Of a stretch of 6,072 nucleotides of DNA, positions 1 to 5,847 are shown piece by piece (position 1 is the first letter of the stretch; every line of letters starts with the position of its first letter). Below the pieces are notes generated by a model that was given only the letters and a program-made list of their open reading frames with translations, was not told the origin of the DNA and did not search any database. The translations under genes and the position numbers were made by a program. The stretch spans positions 1 to 6,072 of the forward strand of contig JAEWCT010000366.1 of the NCBI GenBank assembly GCA_023390485.1, given 5' to 3'. Source of the DNA: Pseudomonadota bacterium. GTDB taxonomy: Bacteria > Pseudomonadota > Alphaproteobacteria > Rhizobiales > Hyphomicrobiaceae.

Positions 1-106
1 GCATCCAGCTGTTCGCCACCATGTGAATCGGAATGTCGTGCCTGGCAGCCACGCGCACCACTTCGGCTTTCACCGGGCAGGCATCCGCGTCGACGTAGAT
101 TTGCAT
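1..106 (-). CDS. yaiI: YaiI/YqxD family (UPF0178, DUF188) protein, N-terminal part
   Basis: Reading the minus strand from the ATG at 106 gives 35 codons before the window edge. The protein begins [15 protein letters not shown] and continues through VANSWM. The VDADACPVK segment directly after a short first beta strand is the hallmark N-terminus of the UPF0178 (DUF188) family. This family has a PIN-like nuclease fold with clustered acidic residues, here D6 and D8, but its cellular role is not established. The rest of the protein, usually about 150 residues in total, lies outside the window, so an intact frame cannot be confirmed. The Shine-Dalgarno sequence is weak (purine-rich ACGAGAA just before the ATG). 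The gene is divergent from the secreted-protein gene on its right, so any shared regulation would act through the 107-403 gap. Family assignment is confident from the motif; function is not. Confidence 0.85.
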   Translation of the reverse strand, partial: MQIYVDADACPVKAEVVRVAARHDIPIHMVANSWM

Positions 107-403
107 TTCTCGTTATCTCTCAAGGCATCGTCGCTCTCGACCCATGCGGGGGATCGCTTTATTCACGAAATGAGCTTAGCTCGCCAGGAGCCGCAAATGT
201 TTGAGGTTGGGGAAATGACGGAATCCCTCGGGATAGCCACTCTCTCGCCCCGACTTTTGGGCTAGGAATGACGGATGGACCATTGTTCCGCTACCGCGAA
301 CCAGGGGATAGATATGCCATGTCACGGAGCGCCTCGTGACGAGCATATCCAGGTCCGCCCATTTCACAAACATTCCTGCCGCCGAGCCAATTCCACAACA
401 GCC
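107..403. other. Divergent intergenic region upstream of the secreted-protein gene
   Basis: This stretch of about 300 bases separates the minus-strand yaiI gene from the plus-strand secreted-protein gene. I see no convincing gene in it. An open frame on the plus strand enters from upstream positions and continues into the secreted protein, but its N-terminal residues do not look like protein of any known kind. Structures seen are a near-palindrome GAGCT-T-AGCTC at 172-182, a short ATCCC/GGGAT hairpin at 223-234, a 9-base direct repeat AATGACGGA at 214-222 and 267-275 (53 bases apart), and the long inverted repeat at 311-349 listed separately. I could not identify a convincing -35/-10 pair for either flanking gene. 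Confidence 0.6.
311..349 (+). repeat. Imperfect inverted repeat or leader hairpin upstream of the secreted protein
   Basis: The outer arms GATATGC (311-317) and GCATATC (343-349) are perfectly complementary over 7 bases. The inner arms GTCACG (321-326) and CGTGAC (335-340) are complementary over 6 bases. They are separated by a small asymmetric internal loop (3 versus 2 bases), and the apex is 8 bases. The asymmetry suits a folded RNA better than a strict protein-binding palindrome, though a DNA operator remains possible. The outer left arm contains an ATG (314-316) in frame with the downstream gene, preceded by AGGGGA at 303-308, so folding would hide that possible start. Confidence 0.55.
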
Positions 404-1519
404 ATGAATCGATTCAAAGCGGCGATACTTGTTGCTCTCGCGGGCCTCCTGCTCACGGCCAATTCCGGCCATGCGCAGCAGCCGGTAAAAACCGACGCAA
501 AAGCGGCCGCGGGCCTAGCTGCCGGCCAGATTGCCGATTTCTTCAGTCAGGTCGGCGATCAGATCTACGAAGATTGCATCTTCGAATTATCGCAGGAGCA
601 GATCGAAGTTCAGCAGGCGCTCATTCTCGCCTACATCAAAGCCGGTGCCAGCAGCTCGGTCGCCCGGCGCCTGGCGGTGAAACAGATTCAACCTCCGAAA
701 GTCTCTGCCAAGTGCGAGCAGATCCGGCATGTGCCGAAGGTCATTGCCCCGACCACAAACCTTCCGCCGCCGATTGTCGAAAAGCCCACGATTGCCGTCG
801 GCCCAGCACCGCAGCCGAAGCCTTTGCCGTCGGCGACCGTTCTGGCAGCCAAGAAAACCCTACCGCAATGGGACTGCGCTCCCGGCGTCGATTACGTCAC
901 CATTCAACTCAACGGCTATCCGCGCAAGCTGACAGGCGGCGAAATCTGCAATCCGTTCGACGACGTCGTCCGCGAGGTTCCGCCGACCGTTCCCCATTTC
1001 CGGCTTGGCTATACTATCCGGACGGGTCGCCTGTTCATCCTTGCCGACGATCCGTCCGTGCGCGGACAGACGATTGCCTGGGCGATCTCCGGCCGGGACG
1101 TGTGCCGCAACAATCCAGAGCCCGACTGCCTTGCCACGCGCGCCGTCGGGCCGCTGCCTCCCGGCGAGTATTCCTTCGGGTCGGATAGCGGTCCGCGAAT
1201 CACCTGGGGTCCCAAAACCAAGCGAAACGTCGCCGGAATTTACCTTCGTAAGCTATGGAACAGAGACAGATTCACGCCGCAGCAAACCGCGGCGATCCTG
1301 GCGCGGGGTAACATTGCCATTCATGAGCGGCTGAAAGGCGAAATGTCCGAAGCGTGTCTTGGCCTCGAGCCAAAGGGCTGGGCTTATGTCGCTTCGTTGA
1401 TCAAGGACAATCGCGCGACGGGCGTCAGCGTCTATATCGACGAGCCCTATCCGCAGGTCGCCGAGAACCCGCCGATCGTCGTCGCTTCTACGTTCTCGCT
1501 GACGTCGCTGTTCAAGTGA
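404..1519 (+). CDS. Secreted protein with L,D-transpeptidase-like (DUF2778/Tlde1-type) C-terminal domain
   Basis: The predicted product has 371 residues from the ATG at 404. A Sec signal peptide is clear: N-terminal R3 and K5, a hydrophobic core at about 6-19, and likely cleavage after the AxA-like GHA at residue 24. Residues about 35-110 look alpha-helical and carry C58 and C104. A proline-rich linker spans about 111-145 (runs such as NLPPP and PAPQPKPLP). The C-terminal domain, about 195-346, has the order SG...RNNP (229-238), GPLPPGEY (249-256), IH (306-307) and SEACLGL (315-321). The same order, SG..NNP, GPIP.G.Y, H and S.GC, is known in DUF2778/Tlde1-type proteins, whose Cys and His form an L,D-transpeptidase active site acting on peptidoglycan. 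H307 and C318 are the likely equivalents here. The match is remote: Ala replaces the usual Gly before the Cys. The start at 404 is chosen because it places the signal peptide at the N-terminus, although its ribosome binding site is poor; an in-frame ATG at 314 has a better one but adds 30 residues before the signal. The gene stands alone and converges on the NmrA-like gene. Periplasmic location is a strong inference; enzyme activity is a hypothesis. Confidence 0.75.
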   Translation: MNRFKAAILVALAGLLLTANSGHAQQPVKTDAKAAAGLAAGQIADFFSQVGDQIYEDCIFELSQEQIEVQQALILAYIKAGASSSVARRLAVKQIQPPKVSAKCEQIRHVPKVIAPTTNLPPPIVEKPTIAVGPAPQPKPLPSATVLAAKKTLPQWDCAPGVDYVTIQLNGYPRKLTGGEICNPFDDVVREVPPTVPHFRLGYTIRTGRLFILADDPSVRGQTIAWAISGRDVCRNNPEPDCLATRAVGPLPPGEYSFGSDSGPRITWGPKTKRNVAGIYLRKLWNRDRFTPQQTAAILARGNIAIHERLKGEMSEACLGLEPKGWAYVASLIKDNRATGVSVYIDEPYPQVAENPPIVVASTFSLTSLFK

Positions 1520-1524
1520 CCGCT

Positions 1525-1553
1525 TGATCAGCGACGCCGGAAAGATCTGATCA
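1525..1553. repeat. Inverted repeat between two convergent genes
   Basis: Perfect 7-base arms TGATCAG (1525-1531) and CTGATCA (1547-1553) flank a 15-base spacer. The repeat begins 5 bases after the stop of the secreted-protein gene, and its right arm includes the stop codon of the NmrA-like gene. Its position suggests a shared transcript-end structure. Neither strand has a T-tract next to it, so it is not a canonical Rho-independent terminator. Confidence 0.35.
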
Positions 1554-2417
1554 CTGCGTGGCTTCGATCAGGCCGTTCAACACGGTTGCGAGGTCCGTCG
1601 CGCCTTTTTGGCGTGTTGCCGGGCCCCCCTCGAATTCGATCCATCCTTCATTGAAGCCATCCAGCATCTGGATGCGAGGGATAGGGTCTTTCATGCCCTG
1701 AGATTTGAACAGTGCGCCCCACGTGTCGCGCGGCACGGGTTCCGCTCTTACGGGATGACCGAGTATTTCTGCGAACGTCGCCGCGACTTCATTGGGTGTG
1801 TAGCGCTTCGCCGCCTCAAGCTCGACGATGCGTGTACCCTCAGACTTCTCTTGAAGAAGCTGTGCCGCCGAGCGGCCGATGTCGGCCGTCGCAATCATCG
1901 GAAAAGGCTTGTCGAGCGGCTGAAGAAAGGATGCGATGACGCCTTCGTCCCGCGCGGAGGCAACGTCCCACGCGAAATTCTCCATGAACCATGCCGGACG
2001 CAAGAAGGTCATCGGGATATTGAGTTTGCCAAGCTCGTCCTCCATCAGCTTGCGCTGCGTGAGCAGATTGGGTTGGGTCGCCTGCGCACCGATGGTCGAA
2101 AGACATACGACGTGGCGCGGACGAGCCGTTTCGAGCGCCTGTCTTACAGCCTCGATAACGGCCAGCGCCTCGGGAAAGCCCGGCGACGGATCGAATTCGT
2201 TGGGCGGTAGAATGAAAACGCCATCGGCATCTTTGAAGGCCTCGGCGAGAGATTTGGCATCCTGCATATCCGCAACTGCGATCTCGCATCCCTTCCGGAT
2301 CCAAGACTCGCCCTTTGCGGCATTCCGGATGACGGCGCGGACGGGCAGGCCTGCGTCCAACAGCGTGCGAGCGACCGCTCCCCCTACTTGTCCGGTTATT
2401 CCAGTGACGGCGTACAT
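1551..2417 (-). CDS. NmrA-like NAD(P)-binding oxidoreductase (atypical SDR)
   Basis: The product has 288 residues. The frame extends further upstream, but the ATG at 2417 is chosen because GAGGAG lies 7 bases before it and the protein then starts directly at the first Rossmann strand (MYAVTGITGQVG). The glycine motif GITGQVG at 6-12, R31 after the second strand, and ADMQD at 49-53 fit NADP(H) binding. STIGA at 107-111 and FLRPAWFMEN at 138-147 are typical of the NmrA/YtfG-type branch of atypical short-chain dehydrogenases. The classical Tyr-x-x-x-Lys pair is not evident; K123 (in RKLMEDEL) is the conserved-looking lysine of this branch. Length is normal for the family (about 280-300). Substrate is unknown; relatives include NAD(P)H:quinone reductases and redox-sensing regulators. 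It is divergent from a LysR-type regulator, the usual arrangement when the regulator controls its neighbour. Family is secure; specific activity is not. Confidence 0.88.
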   Translation of the reverse strand: MYAVTGITGQVGGAVARTLLDAGLPVRAVIRNAAKGESWIRKGCEIAVADMQDAKSLAEAFKDADGVFILPPNEFDPSPGFPEALAVIEAVRQALETARPRHVVCLSTIGAQATQPNLLTQRKLMEDELGKLNIPMTFLRPAWFMENFAWDVASARDEGVIASFLQPLDKPFPMIATADIGRSAAQLLQEKSEGTRIVELEAAKRYTPNEVAATFAEILGHPVRAEPVPRDTWGALFKSQGMKDPIPRIQMLDGFNEGWIEFEGGPATRQKGATDLATVLNGLIEATQ

Positions 2418-2439
2418 TGCAGTGCTCCTCAATTTGGAA

Positions 2440-2456
2440 TTGATCATGAGGATCAC
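2440..2456. promoter_or_regulatory. Candidate LysR-type regulator site near the NmrA-like gene
   Basis: The dyad TGATC-N5-GATCA (2441-2455) begins with TTGATCA at 2440, similar to the TTGATGA of the site at 2503. It lies about 23 bases upstream of the NmrA-like start codon, just upstream of its Shine-Dalgarno sequence. The two TTGATNA starts are 63 bases apart, about six helical turns. It may be a second contact site for the divergently encoded regulator; this is inference from position and similarity. Confidence 0.35.
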
Positions 2457-2474
2457 TTTCTCATCGGCACTCCG

Positions 2475-2504
2475 TTGACTGAAGTGCGCTCGTGTCCACA
2501 TATT
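2475..2504 (+). promoter_or_regulatory. Putative sigma-70-type promoter of the lysR gene
   Basis: TTGACT at 2475-2480 matches the -35 consensus at five of six positions. CATATT at 2499-2504 matches the -10 consensus at four of six, with an 18-base spacer. Transcription would begin near 2511, giving a leader of about 23 bases before the ATG at 2534. The dyad at 2503-2520 would overlap the -10 end and start point, a position suited to autorepression. Confidence 0.4.
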
Positions 2505-2520
2505 GATGACTTATTATCAA
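2503..2520. promoter_or_regulatory. Candidate LysR-type operator, TTGAT-N8-ATCAA dyad
   Basis: Perfect 5-base arms TTGAT (2503-2507) and ATCAA (2516-2520) surround an AT-rich centre, with one further symmetric pair (A2509/T2514). It sits in the 116-base region between the divergent lysR and NmrA-like genes, ending 13 bases before the lysR start. LysR-type proteins commonly bind such dyads between divergent genes. It does not fit the textbook T-N11-A box exactly about its own axis. Confidence 0.45.
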
Positions 2521-2533
2521 CTATGGGTTGGCC

Positions 2534-3433
2534 ATGACTTTCGACGGGCGGCTGCTTTCCGGCGTATCGGTCCTTTCCGCGGTCATCGACGGCGGGAGCT
2601 TCGTGCGTGCCGCGGACGCGCTCGGCATCACAACGTCGGGGGTAAGCCGCGCGATCTCGCGACTGGAGGAGCGGCTCGGCGCTCGCCTCCTCGACCGGAC
2701 GACGCGCTCGGTGGCTCTGACCGATGAGGGACGGCGCTTCTACGAGCGGGTGAAGCCAAGCCTCACCGACATCGAGGATGCAGCGACCATTGTTTCTGGC
2801 GCCGCCAATATCGTGCGCGGGCGACTGCGGGTGAATATCGATCCCGTCGTCTCGCAACTCATCCTACCGGGACGGCTCGGAAAATTTCTGGATCTCTATC
2901 CGGACCTCTCGCTCGACTGTGTCACGCGCGAACAAGTCGGCGATCTCGTCGCTGACGGAATCGACGTAGCGGTGCGATTCGGTGAGCCTTCAACTTCCTC
3001 GCTCATCATCCGCAAGCTCGCGGAACTGCGGGTCGTCACGGTCGCTGCGCCCAGCTATTTGAAGTTCCGCGGGCGTCCGGAACATCCGAACGATCTCGCC
3101 GCACACGCCTGCATCGATTTCCGCGATCCGCTGACGCGGCAGCCCTACGCGTGGGAATTTCACAAAGGACGCAAGATTCTTTCGGTGACGACCAAGAGCC
3201 GGCTTCTGTTGAGCGATGCCGGGACCATGCTCACGGAGACATTGGCCGGGACCGGGATCGCTCAAGTTTTCGAAGTGGTCGCCAGAGACCTGATCGAAAC
3301 TGGTAGGCTCGTTGAACTCTTTCCGGCGTGGGCCGAGGAGACGTTTCCGCTTTATGCCTACTATCCTTCGCGCCACCATCCGGCGGCAAAGGTTCGCGCG
3401 TTCGTTGACTTCGTTCGCGCCGCGGTGCGTTGA
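2534..3433 (+). CDS. LysR-type transcriptional regulator
   Basis: The product has 299 residues, a standard LysR length. Residues about 5-64 form the winged helix-turn-helix: FVRAADALGITTSGVSRAIS (23-42) covers the recognition helices, followed by LEERLGARLLDRTTRSV and the wing LTDEGRRFY. Residues about 92-297 form the periplasmic-binding-protein-like effector domain, with GRLRVN at its start, DLVADGIDVAVRFG at 137-150 and the late FPLYAYYPS segment. These features place it in the large subgroup often annotated as CrgA/DmlR-like. The start at 2534 (ATG) is preferred; an in-frame TTG lies 6 bases upstream, and no strong Shine-Dalgarno sequence precedes either. It probably controls the divergent NmrA-like gene and itself through the dyads in the shared promoter region; the ligand is unknown. 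The gene is convergent with the porin gene downstream. Confidence 0.93.
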   Translation: MTFDGRLLSGVSVLSAVIDGGSFVRAADALGITTSGVSRAISRLEERLGARLLDRTTRSVALTDEGRRFYERVKPSLTDIEDAATIVSGAANIVRGRLRVNIDPVVSQLILPGRLGKFLDLYPDLSLDCVTREQVGDLVADGIDVAVRFGEPSTSSLIIRKLAELRVVTVAAPSYLKFRGRPEHPNDLAAHACIDFRDPLTRQPYAWEFHKGRKILSVTTKSRLLLSDAGTMLTETLAGTGIAQVFEVVARDLIETGRLVELFPAWAEETFPLYAYYPSRHHPAAKVRAFVDFVRAAVR

Positions 3434-3442
3434 GCGCGGCGC
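3417..3442 (+). other. GC-rich hairpin overlapping the lysR stop codon
   Basis: Arms GCGCCGCG (3417-3424) and CGCGGCGC (3435-3442) are perfectly complementary over 8 bases with a 10-base loop that holds the TGA stop (3431-3433). No T-tract follows on the plus strand, so intrinsic termination is not supported. It may stabilise the transcript end, or be a chance result of GC-rich coding sequence. Confidence 0.3.
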
Positions 3443-3536
3443 AAGCGGCGCGATTCGATCCGGTCGTAATCTCTGACTTTCCAATTGACGGCCGTAAGCC
3501 GTTCCCCACCGGCCGTTTCACAGCGCGAGGGCAATG

Positions 3537-3573
3537 GAAAAACGAAAGCCGCCGCACGGGGGCGTGCAGCGGC
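3537..3573 (-). terminator. Rho-independent terminator of the porin gene
   Basis: On the minus strand a stem of two 5-bp segments (GCCGC/GCGGC outside, GCACG/CGTGC inside, separated by one mismatch) closes a 4-base loop at 3559-3562. It is followed directly by a U-rich run, TTTCGTTTTT (minus strand, 3547 down to 3538). It lies about 80 bases beyond the porin stop codon in the convergent region with lysR. Stem plus T-tract make this the only canonical terminator in the window. On the plus strand nothing T-rich follows the stem, so it is not evidently bidirectional. Confidence 0.8.
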
Positions 3574-3618
3574 CATTCAGCTGGGACTTGAGCTTGAGAG
3601 AGTTCAACTCCAGCGTTC

Positions 3619-3642
3619 TCGACCGCGTGAGAGCGCGGTCGA
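3619..3642 (-). other. Perfect 9-bp stem-loop just after the porin stop codon
   Basis: Arms TCGACCGCG (3619-3627) and CGCGGTCGA (3634-3642) are perfectly complementary, with a 6-base loop. The structure starts 8 bases after the porin stop codon. It lacks a T-tract and precedes the true terminator, so it is best read as a 3'-UTR hairpin that could protect the porin mRNA from 3' exonucleases. Confidence 0.5.
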
Positions 3643-3650
3643 AGATTTGA

Positions 3651-4454
3651 TTACGGAAGGAGGTTCACACCTGCCGAGAACACGAACCGATCGTCAGCAA
3701 GTCCTTTATATATTCCACCTGCGTTGTTTTCGTCGATTGACGTGCCCGAGTAGCGGAAGTCCATGAAGTACTTGTCGACGTTGACCTTCACGCCGGCGTT
3801 CCAGTAGGCGTATTCCTGCTGACCAAGCCAGTACACGTCGGCGTAGCTGCTATTGGTTCCCGAATGCGACCAGCCGGCCAAGGCGGTGAACTGAGGAGCG
3901 AATACGCCATACTTCGGAAGATCGTAGGCAACCGTGCCTTCGATCGAGATGTTGTCGGTAGCCGCATAGCCCTGATCCGGGGTCAACCAAACCGTTGCGC
4001 CCACCGTCAGCCCCTGGCGGAGCGTCGTTGTCGCGCCGATCTTGAATTCGAGATAGGACGTATCGAACACAGAGTTTTTCGTGGGGGCGTGATTGCCGTA
4101 CATATAATAGAACGCAGCCAGGTCCCAGCTTACCGGACCAGTTGTCGGCCGAATGCCGAGATAGACGTCTTGCTCCCAGGGACCCAAGCCACTGTCGTAC
4201 CCGGTATCTGAGTTCTTGTAGTTGATCGTAGAGGTCCACAGGCCAAGATACGCGATGCCATAGGTCAATTCCTGATAGATATTGGCCGTCGGGCTATTGT
4301 TCGTGTACGAGATGCCACGGAACAAGTAATCGGTTGATCCCGTGATCGTCAGCGCGTAGCCGAACTGTCTCTCTTCTGCCGAAGCAACGTTGGCAGCGGC
4401 GAACAATGCTAGGGCTGCCGCACAAACCCCACCTGCAACTTTCCGTCCGAACAT
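3651..4454 (-). CDS. TorF-family putative outer-membrane porin (gcw_chp type)
   Basis: The product has 267 residues. The start ATG at 4454 is supported by AGGGGA five bases upstream and by a signal peptide: R4 and K5, hydrophobic core at about 6-21, cleavage after ASA at 26. The mature protein has alternating, aromatic-rich strands typical of a beta-barrel. The segment STDYLFRGISYT (40-51) is the hallmark of the TIGR02001/gcw_chp (TorF) family, followed by YLGLWTSTI (69-77). The end also fits: MDFRYSGTSID (231-241) then DDRFVFSAGV. The length is close to family norms. One departure is the C-terminus, which ends NLLP rather than in the terminal aromatic residue usual for outer-membrane proteins. 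Members are predicted to form outer-membrane channels; the solute is unknown. The gene is monocistronic: convergent with lysR, ended by its own terminator, and divergent from the rpiR-type regulator across a long gap, which could make it a target of that regulator. Confidence 0.9.
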   Translation of the reverse strand: MFGRKVAGGVCAAALALFAAANVASAEERQFGYALTITGSTDYLFRGISYTNNSPTANIYQELTYGIAYLGLWTSTINYKNSDTGYDSGLGPWEQDVYLGIRPTTGPVSWDLAAFYYMYGNHAPTKNSVFDTSYLEFKIGATTTLRQGLTVGATVWLTPDQGYAATDNISIEGTVAYDLPKYGVFAPQFTALAGWSHSGTNSSYADVYWLGQQEYAYWNAGVKVNVDKYFMDFRYSGTSIDENNAGGIYKGLADDRFVFSAGVNLLP

Positions 4455-4941
4455 CTAAATCCCCTATCCTACAGAGCGGCATCCCCGCGCCTCTCTGACC
4501 CCGACCGCCTCGTTGGACCTAAGGCGACTTCGTCGCTGCTTCGATCCGAGATACTTTTTTGTAATGGTACGGTCGTCCCATTCAACCAAATAGTACGAAT
4601 GTTTGTTTCTGTTGGAGAACAGTGTGACGAACTCGCAACAAAATGAGCATTTCTGCCTAAAATCCGTTCGCTTTGGCCGCGTTCGGGGCGGCAAACGAGG
4701 CTGTCGGAGGGAAATTTTGTGGGAGTTCGCGAATCGCCTGTTGTGAACGCGCCCTGAGGCGGACTTGATGGCGGGATACCGATATGTTGGACTGTGTACT
4801 GAGTAATTGCGACTCGGGGACGCTTTTCGCTACTCCATTTCTCCATATTGCATAGGCCATCCGGCCGCTTGTTTCGGTATTCCATGCGCCGTTTCTATTT
4901 GCGCCTTTAGATTGCACTCATTGATTTTGCCAAGAGAACAA
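4455..4941. other. Long divergent intergenic region between porin and RpiR-type regulator
   Basis: This gap of 487 bases holds no convincing gene: minus-strand frames across it give low-complexity, unrecognisable translations. It is visibly more AT-rich in parts than the flanking genes. Elements seen are the porin Shine-Dalgarno sequence (4459-4465), a GCGAC/GTCGC hairpin with a 3-base loop (4524-4536), a CTGTT/AACAG hairpin (4609-4622), a TAAAAT hexamer on the plus strand (4658-4663) with only a poor -35 partner, and a perfect 8-base palindrome TTCGCGAA (4726-4733). No sigma-54-type GG-N10-GC element was found at the one place checked closely (4902-4915). A small RNA could lie here but nothing specific indicates one. 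Confidence 0.6.
4558..4585 (-). promoter_or_regulatory. Weak candidate promoter for the porin gene
   Basis: On the minus strand, TTGAAT (4585-4580) and TACAAA (4563-4558) each match the sigma-70 hexamers at four of six positions with a 16-base spacer. The resulting leader of roughly 95-100 bases would contain the GCGAC/GTCGC hairpin at 4524-4536. The match is weak and other starts are possible. Confidence 0.25.
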
Positions 4942-5847
4942 ATGAGCAATTCCTCAATTCGAGCAGAATCTGCCGCCGAAGTTCTCGATCTGCTGACCCG
5001 GAGCCTCGGTGATCTGACGCCGGAGCTCAGGAAGGCGGCCACCCACGTTCTGGAAAATTCAAACCTCATAAGCGTGACTTCCATTCGGGAGATGGCCCAT
5101 CAGGCCGACGTCAAACCGAACACGCTCGTGAGGATGGCCCGCGCCGTCGGATTCGATGGCTATGAGGATTTCCGGAAGCCATTCCGGGAAAAGGTCATCA
5201 AGGGTCACGACGACTTTCCAGACCGGATCAGCTGGCTCCTTTCCCTGTCGAATGGCGGCAGGCTCTCGGGGCTCTATACCGATCTTGCGACCGCCTCGAT
5301 CATTAACATCGAGCGGCTCTTTTCCGAGACGACATCCCTCGCCATCAAGGCCGCTGCGGACGATATTGTCCAAGCTCCGATGACCTACGTTCTCGGAACG
5401 GGAATGGGCAATTCGATTGCCGCATATTTCGCGTATGTCGCAGGGCTGGCGATCGGGAAGGTCACCGCTATCCCACGTGATGGCCTGCGGCCCATAGACG
5501 GCCTTGCACGGGCGGAGAGAAAGGACGTTCTTCTCGCCATGGCATTCAAGCCATACCCGCTTGAAGTCATCGAAGCCGTGGCTTCAGCGGTGTCGCGAGG
5601 GATCAAGGTTATTTGCATATCGGATAGTCCGGCCTCCCCGATCATGGCTGAGGCCGGCCACCGGTTCGTGGTTCCCATGGGCACGCCGCAAGTCTTTGCG
5701 TCGAGCGTCGCGCTGATGTCGCTGCTCGAAGCGATCATTGCATTCGTGATCGCATCAGGCGGACCAGAGGCCATGAGCGGCAGCGTGGAGGTTCCGCCGC
5801 AGCCTCCGAATGAAGCCGGCCTGCACTGGAGCGACGGCGAAAGGTGA
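4942..5847 (+). CDS. RpiR/MurR-family transcriptional regulator with SIS domain
   Basis: The product has 301 residues, a normal length. The frame is open further upstream, but the ATG at 4942 is chosen: AAGAGA lies 4 bases before it and the protein then begins just ahead of the RpiR-type helical domain. Residues about 13-85 form the N-terminal HTH_6 domain: LTPELRKAATHVLEN (25-39), then SVTSIREMAHQADVKPNTLV (44-63) with the recognition helix, and the typical AVGFDGYEDFR (68-78). Residues about 130-270 form the SIS domain: YVLGTGMGNS at 149-158, LAMAFKPYPLEV at 198-209 and VICISDSPASPI at 223-234. SIS domains usually bind phosphosugars; here the second loop reads FKPYP instead of the S-x-S-G-x-T phosphate-binding type, so the ligand may differ. 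No sugar-metabolism gene is present, and the only gene it could share a promoter region with is the porin. Family is secure, target is inferred. Confidence 0.92.
   Translation: MSNSSIRAESAAEVLDLLTRSLGDLTPELRKAATHVLENSNLISVTSIREMAHQADVKPNTLVRMARAVGFDGYEDFRKPFREKVIKGHDDFPDRISWLLSLSNGGRLSGLYTDLATASIINIERLFSETTSLAIKAAADDIVQAPMTYVLGTGMGNSIAAYFAYVAGLAIGKVTAIPRDGLRPIDGLARAERKDVLLAMAFKPYPLEVIEAVASAVSRGIKVICISDSPASPIMAEAGHRFVVPMGTPQVFASSVALMSLLEAIIAFVIASGGPEAMSGSVEVPPQPPNEAGLHWSDGER

Noticed and set aside
214..275. 9-base direct repeat AATGACGGA spaced 53 bases apart
   Set aside because: About five helical turns apart, but a 9-base repeat within 300 bases is not rare enough to claim a regulator site.
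574..1188. Plus-strand open frame of 204 codons inside the secreted-protein gene
   Set aside because: It is Arg/Ser/Pro-rich without recognisable domains, while the overlapping frame has a signal peptide and family motifs.
2523..2537. Four-codon mini-ORF (MGWP) whose TGA overlaps the lysR ATG
   Set aside because: It has no Shine-Dalgarno sequence and such tiny overlaps arise easily by chance; translational coupling cannot be argued from sequence alone.
3488..3516. ACGGCCG/CGGCCGT stem with 15-base loop followed by TTTC, as a lysR terminator
   Set aside because: The loop is long, the T-run is only three bases, and alternative pairings compete.
4524..4560. GCGAC/GTCGC hairpin followed by TTTTTT on the plus strand, as a terminator
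   Set aside because: The T-tract is 18 bases beyond the stem and no plus-strand gene ends there.
4469..4885. Minus-strand open frame of 138 codons in the porin-rpiR gap
   Set aside because: Translation is low in hydrophobic core patterns, has no recognisable motif, and would run over the porin promoter region and leader.
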